A stretch of 64,000 bases of DNA, taken from the NCBI GenBank assembly GCA_002835675.1, contig PIZR01000003.1, positions 496,001 through 560,000 of the forward strand. The letters run 5' to 3'. The notes beneath the pieces were generated by a model that saw only the letters and a list, made by a program, of their open reading frames with translations, did not search any database and had not been told where the DNA came from. Shown here in pieces: positions 26,072 to 34,405 of the stretch (the stretch's first letter is position 1; each line of letters begins with the position of its first letter). This stretch comes from Bacillus sp. BA3. Its GTDB lineage: Bacteria > Bacillota > Bacilli > Bacillales > DSM-1321. The translations under genes and the position numbers were made by a program.

Positions 26072-26743
26072 TTATGGTTGTTTTAGCATATAACCAATAC
26101 CGCGTACGGTTTGAATATCTTTATGATAATTGAAAGGTTCCAATTTTTTTCTAAGGTGATGGATGAACACTTCGACAATGGCAATCGTTGTATCTGAATC
26201 AAACCCCCAAATACGGTCGAAAATTTGCTCACGGGTCAATATTTTCCCATTATTTTGAATTAGGTACTCCAGTAATTCAAACTGTTTCAAGGTCATTTTA
26301 ATGACCTTTCCATCAACTAAAATATCCTTTTCCTTTTCCAGCAGTTCAATACCACGGTATTTTACATGCTGCGCAAGCGATATAATGCCGCTCCTTCGAA
26401 GCAGGGCACGAATCCTGGCCTTAAGTTCCGGTGCCTGGAACGGCTTGACTAAATAATCATCGCCACCCATTTCCAATCCTTTGACACGATCCTCAAGAGC
26501 ATCTTTTGCCGTCAAAAACAAGACACTTGTATCGATTTTTGCGTCCCTGATTTTCCGTACGATTTCAAATCCATCGATTCCCGGAAGCATTACATCCAAA
26601 ATGATGATATCGTATATACTTTGCTGAGCCATGAATAGCCCATCTTCCCCATTGTCTGCTGTATCGACTTCATATTCATCAGTCAGAATCTGTCGGATCG
26701 ATTCTAATAATGAAACATTATCCTCTACCACCAAAACCTTCAT
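26072..26743 (-). CDS. OmpR-family response regulator
   Basis: A 223-residue receiver plus winged-helix regulator. Phospho-acceptor D50 is in IIILDVMLPG; the acidic pocket is VVEDN at 5-9; the conserved Lys is in FLTAKDALED. The C-terminal trans_reg_C domain has LTLKQFELLEYLIQN-like and IVEVFIHHLRKKL text, the recognition helix region. GGGAGGT precedes ATG 26743. OmpR-family proteins bind direct repeats with about 11-bp period, matching the TTAAG-N6-TTAAG elements found upstream of the adaptor gene, the small membrane-protein gene and the VTC operon, which are the proposed targets. Confidence 0.95.
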   Translation of the reverse strand: MKVLVVEDNVSLLESIRQILTDEYEVDTADNGEDGLFMAQQSIYDIIILDVMLPGIDGFEIVRKIRDAKIDTSVLFLTAKDALEDRVKGLEMGGDDYLVKPFQAPELKARIRALLRRSGIISLAQHVKYRGIELLEKEKDILVDGKVIKMTLKQFELLEYLIQNNGKILTREQIFDRIWGFDSDTTIAIVEVFIHHLRKKLEPFNYHKDIQTVRGIGYMLKQP

Positions 26744-26809
26744 TCAGGGTACCTCCCAGCCGCTTCAATTGTGATATATATGTTGATTTTATCCTTTTTC
26801 ATATGCAAA

Positions 26810-26839
26810 AGAAAGCGGGCTTTTAATCGCCTGCTTTCT
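26810..26839 (-). terminator. Terminator between the exporter permease and the response regulator
   Basis: Stem AGAAAGCAGGC / GCCCGCTTTCT (one mismatch) with an 8-base loop, then TTTTG on the minus strand. It partly separates the exporter genes from the two-component genes. Confidence 0.75.
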
Positions 26840-26853
26840 CTCAAATTGTATGT

Positions 26854-28023
26854 TCATTCGTGACGCAGTGCTTGAATTGGATTTAATCTGGATGCTTTAT
26901 TGGCAGGAAATACGCCAAATATTATCCCGATTAAAATGGAGAATAAGAAGGCAAACAATGTCACCGACCATGAATAACTAATCGTTAAGCTTGAAAAAAC
27001 TGAAATCAATTTTGCGATTCCCAAGCCAATTCCAACTCCCAACAGTCCTCCGAAGCAGCTCAAGACCATCGCTTCAATTAAAAACTGAAGAAGGATCGAT
27101 TTCCGATTTGCCCCAATTGCTTTTCTAATCCCGATTTCCTTCGTCCTCTCCGAGACGGAAACCAGCATGATATTCATGATCCCGATTCCGCCTACCAGTA
27201 ACGAAATACTCGCAATACCGCCAAGCATGAGTGTGAACGTGTGCGATACGGAGCTCATTGTATCCATCAGATCTTCTTGATTGGACACCGAATAGTTATC
27301 ACTCTGTTCCGGGAATGATGTGGTCATCGTACCTTGTACCTGGTACATCGCCCTATCTATGATATTCTCGTTCTCCGCTTTTAAATAGACGGTTCCGATT
27401 GTCGTGCTGCCTGTAGCCCTTTCGGCAGTGGTGATCGGGGCAATGATTACATCATCCCCGCTCGATCCCATTGAGGTGCCTACCGATTTCAGCACACCGA
27501 TCACGCGATAGGAAACGCCGCCGATGAGAACGTTCTGGTCCACGGCTTTTTGATTTTCAAAAAGCGTGGTGGCTGTATCTGATCCAAGGACAACGACCTT
27601 GGAGCGTAATTCCGTTTCCATATCCGTCAAAAACCGGCCTTGACTGAGCTCCAGATCCCTGACTGATAAGTAGGATGAAGTTGCACCGGTCATTGAAACC
27701 TGTGCCGTAGTTTCTCCATTCTTAGCATAAACGCGTCCAGTGACCACAGGCGCCACTTCCGATATCCCGTTCAGCTCTTTAAACTGTTCAATTGTATCAT
27801 CCGTCAGCTCCACGGAGTCGGTATCCGTGACACTAACCGTTATCAGGTTCGTTCCCAGGCTATTGATCTCATCCTGAACGGACTGTGAGGAACCCTGTCC
27901 AATCGAAACCAGGACGATTACGGAGGCAACTCCAATTATGATCCCAAGCATGGTTAAAAATGCTCTGACTTTATTGGTTTTGATACTGCGTATAGCCATC
28001 TTCATAGATTCGCTCAGGTTCAA
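26854..28023 (-). CDS. MacB-like ABC transporter permease
   Basis: Start is TTG 28023 behind a perfect GGAGGTGATT, giving 389 residues and a 53-bp overlap with the end of the ATPase gene; the longer frame to 28104 would overlap more and has no ribosome site. Topology is MacB-type: helix 1 (AFLTMLGIIIGVASVIVLVSIG), a ~230-residue extracytoplasmic domain, then three helices containing SLLVGGIGIMNIMLVSVSERTKEIGIRKAIGA. This class exports peptides, toxins or envelope substrates by mechanotransmission together with an adaptor protein. It acts with the 27971 ATPase and the 28713 adaptor. Substrate unknown. Confidence 0.93.
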   Translation of the reverse strand: MNLSESMKMAIRSIKTNKVRAFLTMLGIIIGVASVIVLVSIGQGSSQSVQDEINSLGTNLITVSVTDTDSVELTDDTIEQFKELNGISEVAPVVTGRVYAKNGETTAQVSMTGATSSYLSVRDLELSQGRFLTDMETELRSKVVVLGSDTATTLFENQKAVDQNVLIGGVSYRVIGVLKSVGTSMGSSGDDVIIAPITTAERATGSTTIGTVYLKAENENIIDRAMYQVQGTMTTSFPEQSDNYSVSNQEDLMDTMSSVSHTFTLMLGGIASISLLVGGIGIMNIMLVSVSERTKEIGIRKAIGANRKSILLQFLIEAMVLSCFGGLLGVGIGLGIAKLISVFSSLTISYSWSVTLFAFLFSILIGIIFGVFPANKASRLNPIQALRHE

Positions 28024-28711
28024 TCCAATCACCTCCGTTTTCAAATAGCTGACCATCCTGTATCCGGACGACACGAGTCGCTTCTTTAGCAACTTCCAAG
28101 TCATGGGTTATAAGAATGATTGTTTGTCCCTTTCCGTTCAATTCTTTCAGCATCTGCAGCACTTCTTTACTCGTTTTACTATCAAGTGCCCCCGTCGGCT
28201 CATCCGCCAATAAAACGGGAGGGTTACCGGCAAGTGCCCTTGCAATCGCAACTCTTTGCTGCTGTCCACCCGACAGTTGGGTCGGCAGGTGATTCTTCCG
28301 GTCACTCAGGCCGACCATATCAAGGCATGCATTGGCCACTTCCCTTCTTTCCTTCACGCTTGCCCCTCTATAAACCAGGGGAAGTTCGACATTCTCCAAC
28401 GCTGTCAGTTTTGCCAACAGGTTGAAATTTTGAAAGATAAATCCGATTTTAATATTACGAATGGCAGCCAGCTCATTATCCTTCATCTTTTCGACTTCTT
28501 TTCCATCGAGAAGATATTCACCTATGTCAGGCTTGTCAAGGCAGCCAATCATATTCATGAACGTCGATTTCCCTGATCCGGAAGGACCGATGATCGAAAT
28601 GAAATCGCCTTTATCGATTGTAAGACAGACATCTTGAAGGGCGTTGACCGTTTCACCGCCTAATTCATAAGATTTAGACATGTTCTTAATTTTTATGATG
28701 GGTTTCGCCAT
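27971..28711 (-). CDS. MacB/LolD-like ABC transporter ATP-binding protein
   Basis: A 246-residue ATPase from ATG 28711, which follows the adaptor stop by one base and has GGGAGG upstream. Walker [11 protein letters not shown]-loop FIFQNFNLLAKLT, signature LSGGQQQR, Walker B VLLADEPTGALD and switch ILITHD are complete. Its last ~17 codons overlap the permease start, so the GGAGGTGATT ribosome site of the permease lies inside this coding sequence, indicating translational coupling. Partner of the MacB-like permease. Confidence 0.95.
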   Translation of the reverse strand: MAKPIIKIKNMSKSYELGGETVNALQDVCLTIDKGDFISIIGPSGSGKSTFMNMIGCLDKPDIGEYLLDGKEVEKMKDNELAAIRNIKIGFIFQNFNLLAKLTALENVELPLVYRGASVKERREVANACLDMVGLSDRKNHLPTQLSGGQQQRVAIARALAGNPPVLLADEPTGALDSKTSKEVLQMLKELNGKGQTIILITHDLEVAKEATRVVRIQDGQLFENGGDWIEPERIYEDGYTQYQNQ

Positions 28712-28712
28712 T

Positions 28713-29684
28713 TTACTGACCTCCCTTGCCACTCGGCATTCCGCCACCGCTTGGCATCCCGCCGCTCGGAACTCCGCTGCCGCTCTGCATTCTTATTTCG
28801 CCTCCTTGGCCTCCCCTCATTCCTTCGCCGCCACTGCCAGTGGAGCTTTCATTGATGGTGATGGGCAAGGAAACGAACTGTCCCTCTTCAAGACCCGAAG
28901 TTATTTCAATATACTTATCGTTGCTGATCCCAGTCTCAACCACTTTTTTTGTACTGGCAGCTCCTTCAGTTGTACCGGATTGTTGTATATTCACATATTT
29001 CTCTTCACCTTCAATTTGGACTGCTTCAATCGGAACATATAAAGCATCTTTTACACTATTCGTCAAAATGCTCACCTCAGTCGACATCCCAATTTTTATA
29101 TCGCCGGGTTTGTCAATTTTGATAGTGACATCGAACGTAGAAACTCCATTCTCATATGTACCTTCCTTTGCTACACTGGTCACTTCACCCGTAAACGTTT
29201 CATCTTCAAAAGCACTGGCTTTAATTTCAACTGTTTGTCCTTTTTTAACACTTGGAACATCCAATTCATCAACACTGATCGTGGTTTTCAATTTTTTATA
29301 ATCCGTAACATGTGCCACCACTTCACTGCTTGATACACGATCTCCTTCTTCTACATCCAATGTTGTCACGGTACCATCGAACGGTGCCGTTATCGGGTCA
29401 CTTCCATCCGTGAAGGTAATGAGTTCATCGCCTTTCTCAACCAATTCATTCTTCGCTACAAGGACTTCATCCACTTCATCCGTTACCGAGGAAGTGATGT
29501 CCTCACTATTGATTGCGGCGACCGATCCGGAACCGCTTATTTGAACTTCAAGATCTCCCTTTTCAACTGTAGCCGTCACCGACTTTGCAATTACAGGCTC
29601 AGCATTGTCCTTCATGAAAAACCAAACGCATCCACCAATCGCAAGAACTAAAACCGTGCCTATCATTATCAACTTTTTCATCAC
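28713..29684 (-). CDS. Efflux adaptor (HlyD/MacA-like membrane fusion protein) with Gly/Met-rich tail
   Basis: A 323-residue adaptor with an N-terminal signal anchor (LIMIGTVLVLAIGGCVWFF) and a biotinyl-lipoyl-like core split around ITAPFDGTVTTLDVEEGDRV, followed by beta-barrel and membrane-proximal domains. The last ~45 residues are low complexity with repeated Gly/Met/Pro (GGMPSGGGMPSGKGGQ). GTG 29684 or, better spaced from AAAGGAG, ATG 29681 is the start. It is the first gene of the exporter operon. A TTAAG-N6-TTAAG element sits about 50 bp upstream with GATACT as the likely -10. The tail resembles linkers in the kinase, small membrane protein and CotH protein. Confidence 0.9.
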   Translation of the reverse strand: MMKKLIMIGTVLVLAIGGCVWFFMKDNAEPVIAKSVTATVEKGDLEVQISGSGSVAAINSEDITSSVTDEVDEVLVAKNELVEKGDELITFTDGSDPITAPFDGTVTTLDVEEGDRVSSSEVVAHVTDYKKLKTTISVDELDVPSVKKGQTVEIKASAFEDETFTGEVTSVAKEGTYENGVSTFDVTIKIDKPGDIKIGMSTEVSILTNSVKDALYVPIEAVQIEGEEKYVNIQQSGTTEGAASTKKVVETGISNDKYIEITSGLEEGQFVSLPITINESSTGSGGEGMRGGQGGEIRMQSGSGVPSGGMPSGGGMPSGKGGQ

Positions 29685-29732
29685 TTTTCTCCTTTCAGAT
29701 TTCCTTCATTGAAACCAGTATCGTGAAAGAAG

Positions 29733-29748
29733 CTTAACTTTTCCTTAA
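29733..29748 (-). promoter_or_regulatory. OmpR-type direct repeat upstream of the exporter operon
   Basis: Minus strand TTAAGGAAAAGTTAAG: two TTAAG 11 bp apart, almost identical to the element at 24753-24768. Ten bases downstream is GATACT, giving the same repeat-to-minus-10 geometry as the small-protein promoter. Confidence 0.6.
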
Positions 29749-29936
29749 TGGCCATGTGTTTGATATCAATCAGCAAGCAGCTTTTGCTTGTACGTAACCA
29801 TAAAAAACTATGTCGAACGAAAAATGGTTTATTTTCAGCATTTAAATTTACAATATATTCTGAAAAATATATACTGATACTGTTATCGGAAATTGGTAAT
29901 GAAAACCAAATCAATGATGATGAAGGGGGAACCAAC

Positions 29937-30275
29937 TTGGCATCAAACGATTCAATCGCTAAGGAAACCGAGGTAAGCGCTTCCACGGACTACACCAAGA
30001 TCGTCCAATCACAATCTTTTCAAGAACTCTTAAGGAAAAAACGCAATTTCATCGTCCCGCTATCCATCTTTTTCATGGTCTTTTATTTCACCCTACCCAT
30101 ACTAACTTCCTATTCTAAAGTTCTTAACTCATATGCTTTCGGGGCAATCAGCTGGGCCTGGATCTTTGCCTTCGCTCAATTTATCATGACCTGGACATTA
30201 TGCATCCTCTATTCCAAAAAAGCTGCGACATTTGACCGATTAGTAGAAAAAATCGTTAAAGAAGCGAAAGGATAA
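29937..30275 (+). CDS. DUF485 membrane protein (YwcB-like), partner of the symporter
   Basis: A 112-residue protein with the DUF485 pattern: a charged N-terminal helix (FQELLRKKRNFIVPLSIFFM) leading into helix 1, then helix 2 (AWIFAFAQFIMTWTLCILY) and a basic tail. DUF485 proteins are encoded just before ActP-type acetate symporters (YjcH-ActP in E. coli, YwcB-YwcA in B. subtilis), exactly as here with a 13-bp gap. TTG 29937 is used because AAGGGGGAACC precedes it; the frame is open to 29748 without another good start. A cre-like palindrome lies 35 bases into the gene. Confidence 0.88.
   Translation: MASNDSIAKETEVSASTDYTKIVQSQSFQELLRKKRNFIVPLSIFFMVFYFTLPILTSYSKVLNSYAFGAISWAWIFAFAQFIMTWTLCILYSKKAATFDRLVEKIVKEAKG
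29972..29986. promoter_or_regulatory. Cre-like palindrome in the 5' coding region of the DUF485 gene
   Basis: GGTAAGCGCTTCCAC contains the AAGCGCTT core of CcpA sites and differs from the consensus at about two positions. Its place just after the start codon suits road-block repression of an acetate-uptake operon, but the match may be chance within coding DNA. Confidence 0.35.
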
Positions 30276-30288
30276 AGGTGAATTCACA

Positions 30289-31827
30289 ATGAATATACTT
30301 GCTTTTATTTTATTTCTAATCATTGTCGGACTAACATTGGTCATTACCTATTTTGCTTCACGGCGCACCAAAACGACCGCGGACTTTTATACGGCTGACA
30401 GCAGCCTTACTGGCTGGCAGAATGGCTGGGCCATTGCGGGAGATTATATGTCCGCCGCCTCATTTTTGGGGATAGCCGGCATGGTCGCACTCTCCGGATT
30501 TGATGGTTTTTTCTATAGCATAGGTTTTCTCGTTGCGTATCTGGTCGTTCTTTATATCGTGGCCGAACCGCTCCGTAACCTTGGCAAGTATACATTGGCG
30601 GACATGATCGCTGCCCGTTTCAATGAAAAGAAAGTACGCGGGGTTGCTGCCCTTAACACCATTTCCATTTCAACCTTTTATATGATCGCCCAATTAGTCG
30701 GTGCAGGTGCACTTATAAAACTCTTACTTGGAATTGATTATCTTTACTCCGTCATCATTGTAGGTATTTTAATGACCGTCTATGTCGTATTTGGCGGTAT
30801 GACGGCCACCAGTTGGGTCCAAATCGTTAAAGCCGTTTTATTGATGGCAGGTACATTCATCATCTCCATCATCGTGTTGGCGAAATTCGACTTTAGCGTG
30901 ATCGAGATGTTCAAGCAAATGAAAACAGCCACTCCTTTGGGCGGGGATTTCCTCAACCCAGGTAACAAATTCAAGGATCCTTTGGATACTTTATCCCTTA
31001 ATTTAGCGCTTGTACTCGGTACAGCTGGACTGCCTCACATTCTCATCCGTTTCTTTACGGTGAAAGACGCCATCACAGCCCGTAAGTCCGTAGTATATGC
31101 CACGTGGATCATTGGCATCTTTTATATAATGACCATTTTCCTCGGCTTTGGAGCGGCAGCTTTTGTTGGATACGACAAAATCATAGCCGCGAATGCAGCC
31201 GGTAATATGGCTGCTCCGCTGCTTGCCGAAGCTATTGGGGGTGACTTCCTGTTCGCCTTCGTCTCTGCTGTTGCTTTCGCAACCATTTTAGCGGTTGTAG
31301 CAGGTCTCGTCCTATCGGCAGCATCTGCTTTTGCCCATGACTTCTATGGCCACATCATCCGGAAAGGCCAAGCCACTGACAAGGAACAAGTCGTTGCAGC
31401 TCGTTGGGCATCCATCGGAGTATCCGTCCTTTCCATCATCCTTGCCTTATTTGCCCAAAACATGAATGTCGCCTTCCTTGTTTCACTTGCCTTTGCCGTC
31501 GCTGCCAGTGCCAATCTGCCAATTATTGTCTTCACGGTATTCTGGAAACGTTTTAACACTGCCGGGGCTGTCACGGGCATGATAGTTGGACTGGTCAGTT
31601 CTTTATTGCTTGTATTCCTAAGTCCCAATGTCTGGTCACCGGTAGAGGGAGCGGCAATATTCGTTGGGGAGCCATTATTCCCGCTTGCCAATCCAGGCAT
31701 CATCTCCATCCCGATTGGTTTTATCGCAGCCATCGCCGGAACACTTCTGTCAAGCAAGAAAGCTGATGCCAAAAAATACGACGAAATCTTGGTCACTGCT
31801 AACACTGGGATGAAAGATCCCATATAA
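30289..31827 (+). CDS. Sodium:solute symporter, ActP/YwcA-like (acetate or other monocarboxylate)
   Basis: A 512-residue SSS-family carrier with about 13 membrane helices. Motifs: ADFYTADSSLTGWQNGWAIAGDY (family N-terminal signature), SFLGIAGMVALSGFDG, GTAGLPHILIRFFTV (sodium-site region) and VVAGLVLSAASAFAHD. Following a DUF485 gene, it most resembles cation/acetate symporters. ATG 30289 lies after AAAGGTG. The operon ends in a strong hairpin. Substrate by analogy is acetate; propionate or another short acid is possible. Confidence 0.92.
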   Translation: MNILAFILFLIIVGLTLVITYFASRRTKTTADFYTADSSLTGWQNGWAIAGDYMSAASFLGIAGMVALSGFDGFFYSIGFLVAYLVVLYIVAEPLRNLGKYTLADMIAARFNEKKVRGVAALNTISISTFYMIAQLVGAGALIKLLLGIDYLYSVIIVGILMTVYVVFGGMTATSWVQIVKAVLLMAGTFIISIIVLAKFDFSVIEMFKQMKTATPLGGDFLNPGNKFKDPLDTLSLNLALVLGTAGLPHILIRFFTVKDAITARKSVVYATWIIGIFYIMTIFLGFGAAAFVGYDKIIAANAAGNMAAPLLAEAIGGDFLFAFVSAVAFATILAVVAGLVLSAASAFAHDFYGHIIRKGQATDKEQVVAARWASIGVSVLSIILALFAQNMNVAFLVSLAFAVAASANLPIIVFTVFWKRFNTAGAVTGMIVGLVSSLLLVFLSPNVWSPVEGAAIFVGEPLFPLANPGIISIPIGFIAAIAGTLLSSKKADAKKYDEILVTANTGMKDPI

Positions 31828-31860
31828 GCTAGATTTATTATTATTTTAAAATATCAAAAA

Positions 31861-31900
31861 AAGAAAGGAGATCAGGGTGTTCGACCTGCTCTCCTTTCTT
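31861..31900. terminator. Bidirectional terminator of the symporter operon and the ThrE operon
   Basis: Arms AAGAAAGGAGA / TCTCCTTTCTT with an inner CAGG/CCTG stem, flanked by A-runs and T-runs on both sides. Confidence 0.92.
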
Positions 31901-31934
31901 TTTATTCAGAACATATTCATCAGGAATATTCCCG

Positions 31935-32384
31935 CTAGCTTCTCAATCTTAACTTCCTTCTATTGTACTTAGTTACTAACTGGTTCATGACTTCTGCAAA
32001 GATCAGCCCCATCGCAATGGCACCAGCCAGCATGAAGACCTTGGCCGCCAGCTGAACGGCGACATAAAAATCATTTCCGACAAAATGCTTCATCGCATCA
32101 TAGGACAAACCTCCAGGCACTAGGGGGATGATTCCCGATACATTGAAAATCGTAATCGGCGTTTTATACCTTTTAGCAAAATACTGGCTGATGACCGCAA
32201 CGATAAATGCAGCCGCTAAAGTTGCAATGATGCTGTTTATCTCATTTTCAACCAAAGCAAAGTATAAGATCCACCCCAACATCCCTACGAAACCACATTG
32301 AAACAATGAATTTTTTGGTACATTGAAGATGACTCCAAAGGCGGCTGAGGCAATGAAACTGGTAATAAGCTGTGCAATCATCAT
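31935..32384 (-). CDS. Threonine/serine exporter, small subunit (ThrE C-terminal-type, YjjB-like)
   Basis: A 149-residue four- to five-helix protein of the ThrE_2 class, with the conserved ISGIIPLVPGG-type loop (NVSGIIPLVPGGLSYDAM) near residue 85. In Bacillus and E. coli the actinobacterial ThrE is split into two proteins, and this is the smaller half. ATG 32384 sits behind GGGGAGGAAG; it starts 17 bp after the stop of the larger subunit, so the two are co-translated. Proposed activity is proton-driven export of Thr/Ser or small dicarboxylates; substrate not proven. Confidence 0.88.
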   Translation of the reverse strand: MMIAQLITSFIASAAFGVIFNVPKNSLFQCGFVGMLGWILYFALVENEINSIIATLAAAFIVAVISQYFAKRYKTPITIFNVSGIIPLVPGGLSYDAMKHFVGNDFYVAVQLAAKVFMLAGAIAMGLIFAEVMNQLVTKYNRRKLRLRS

Positions 32385-32400
32385 TCTTCCTCCCCTAAAA

Positions 32401-33156
32401 TCATAAGAAAACAAACGCAGCCGATATTCCTGCCCCAATGGCTAAAGCAGTCAAACCTGCATCCGCACCCTTGGATAGACCCGAAACCAAATGCCCTGCA
32501 ATTAAATCCCTGGCTGCATTCGTAATTAACAGCCCTGGCACAAGCGGCATCACCGCTCCAATGATTATCGTGTCCAGATGACTTCCAACTCCAATCTGGA
32601 CAAAGAACATAGCTACTAATCCTACGACTAAAGAGGCGATGAATTCAGCAAAGAAACGAACTTCCAGTAACCAGTGCAAATAAAGCAGGCAAGAGAATCC
32701 CATTGCTCCAGCTATACAGGACCAGATGAAATCACTCCACTGTCCTTGGAACATGATTAAAAAGCAGCCGCTCGCTATAAATGCAGCAAAGACCTGTACC
32801 CACATGGGATACCCCATCCCGGCCTTTTCGATTTGTTTTAACCGTAAATATGCTTCCTCGGGTGTCATTTCCTTGCTGGAAATGCTTCGGGATATACTGT
32901 TAACCAGCGTTACCTTATGTAAATCTGTAGATCGTTGGGAAACTCGGATCAATTTTGAAGCTGGATGCATGCCATCCAGCGAAAAAATAATTCCAGTAGG
33001 GGTCGAAAAACTGTGTGATTCACCGCACCCAAACGCTGCAGCGATCCTAACCATCGTATCTTCCACCCTTGATGTTTCCGCTCCGTTCTGAAGCATGATT
33101 TTTCCCGCAAGTAAACATACATCTATAATTTCATTGTATGGTAAACGATCATCCAT
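32401..33156 (-). CDS. Threonine/serine exporter, large subunit (ThrE N-terminal-type, YjjP-like)
   Basis: A 251-residue protein with the soluble ThrE N-terminal domain (LAGKIMLQNGAETSRVEDTM, then a STPTGIIFSLD strand) followed by five membrane helices. The second half repeats a VMPLVPGLLITNAARDLI loop equivalent to that in the small subunit. ATG 33156 is preceded by GGAGAGGATAAA; the longer frame to 33243 lacks a ribosome site. First gene of the two-gene exporter unit. Confidence 0.9.
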   Translation of the reverse strand: MDDRLPYNEIIDVCLLAGKIMLQNGAETSRVEDTMVRIAAAFGCGESHSFSTPTGIIFSLDGMHPASKLIRVSQRSTDLHKVTLVNSISRSISSKEMTPEEAYLRLKQIEKAGMGYPMWVQVFAAFIASGCFLIMFQGQWSDFIWSCIAGAMGFSCLLYLHWLLEVRFFAEFIASLVVGLVAMFFVQIGVGSHLDTIIIGAVMPLVPGLLITNAARDLIAGHLVSGLSKGADAGLTALAIGAGISAAFVFL

Positions 33157-33387
33157 TTTATCCTCTCCATCACTTCCTGCATGAGTTTCTCTCAATAACA
33201 GATAACGATCACACCAATTTAAATCCACCTCATAATAGCCCAATTCCTGTGAAAAGGATATAAAAATATTACCTATTTAATTTATCAATTCCATTAACCT
33301 TCACTACTATCTTTCTTAGTACCAGTATTCCCTTTATTTCCTGCCAAAACCGTTTAGTTAAAAGAAAATTCAATTATATTCATAATT

Positions 33388-33418
33388 AAAAGGAATGCAG
33401 GCACTGCATCCCCCTTTT
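33388..33418 (-). terminator. Probable terminator after the alpha/beta hydrolase gene
   Basis: Minus strand GGGATGCA / TGCATTCC stem (one G-U) with a short loop and a TTTTAATT tail, 15 bp after the stop codon. Confidence 0.6.
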
Positions 33419-33432
33419 CCTATCCTGTACTT

Positions 33433-34239
33433 CTATACTCCCTTTTGAATGAAGCAATTCACTGTTTCATTAAACAAATCGCTTTCTTCCATAAATGGAC
33501 AATGACAACTATCTTCAAAGATTACTAGTTTGGAGTTAGGAATGTTTTTATGCAAATGTTCGCCTGCAGCTACAGGAATGACTTTTTCATGCCTTCCAAA
33601 ACAGAGAAGTGTCGGAATATTGATTTCTGGCAAGAATTCACGATAGTCCACAATCGATTGGTCAAATAGAATGCTACTGGCGATGGATTCCGGCATTTTG
33701 GTCACTTCCTTAAGCATCCAGCTTGCATCCTCTGCAGTTAATTCATTGTTGAACATGGAAGCAAGGAAGCTTTGCAAAAACGAGGAACGATTCGTTTGTA
33801 TTTCAGTCATGAAGGCAATCAACGTATCCATATCAAATGCGCCGATATTGAAATCGGGCCACTTGAAATCAGATGCCAATTCATCCACAATCACGGTTGA
33901 ATGAATATTTTCCTCACCGAATTGCTTAAGATACTCCCAGACGACAAATGCCCCCATCGACCAGCCTACAAGTATGACATCCCTTAATCCCAGTTCAACT
34001 ATGAACGCATGAAGATCTTTTGCATAAACGGAGACCGTATTTCCGTAATGTACATGATTTGACTGGCCATGGCTTCTTAAATCAAGTAAGATCGTTTTAT
34101 ATTTTTCTGAAAAGTACGGAAGCTGCCTTTTAAAGAACCGGCTGCTCATCCACACACCATGGATAAAGATAATCGGTTTCCCCTGTCCCTTTTCTTCATA
34201 AAATAAGCGAACGCCTTCTTCCACCTCAATAAATGCCAT
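33433..34239 (-). CDS. Alpha/beta-fold hydrolase
   Basis: A 268-residue esterase/peptidase-like enzyme. Oxyanion HGVW is near residue 30, the nucleophile elbow GWSMGA near residue 93, the acid follows the LLCFGRHEKVIP strand, and the catalytic His is in EDSCHCPFMEESD close to the end. A VDELASDFKWPDF cap region separates them. ATG 34239 is preceded by AAGGAGGGAT. It is monocistronic. Sequence resembles general fluoroacetate dehalogenase/lactonase-type hydrolases, but substrate cannot be named. Confidence 0.9.
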   Translation of the reverse strand: MAFIEVEEGVRLFYEEKGQGKPIIFIHGVWMSSRFFKRQLPYFSEKYKTILLDLRSHGQSNHVHYGNTVSVYAKDLHAFIVELGLRDVILVGWSMGAFVVWEYLKQFGEENIHSTVIVDELASDFKWPDFNIGAFDMDTLIAFMTEIQTNRSSFLQSFLASMFNNELTAEDASWMLKEVTKMPESIASSILFDQSIVDYREFLPEINIPTLLCFGRHEKVIPVAAGEHLHKNIPNSKLVIFEDSCHCPFMEESDLFNETVNCFIQKGV

Positions 34240-34405
34240 TCTATCCCTCCTTCTTGATATTTTCACCATTCATTCCCCATTATTATTTATTGCATTTCTT
34301 CTTTTAACATTCCTTCCTATAAAAATATATTGTCAAACCTGATTTTAGAGTTGATAATGAAGTATATTTTTATTGATATCTTCATCCTGAAAGGACGGAA
34401 TTTTA

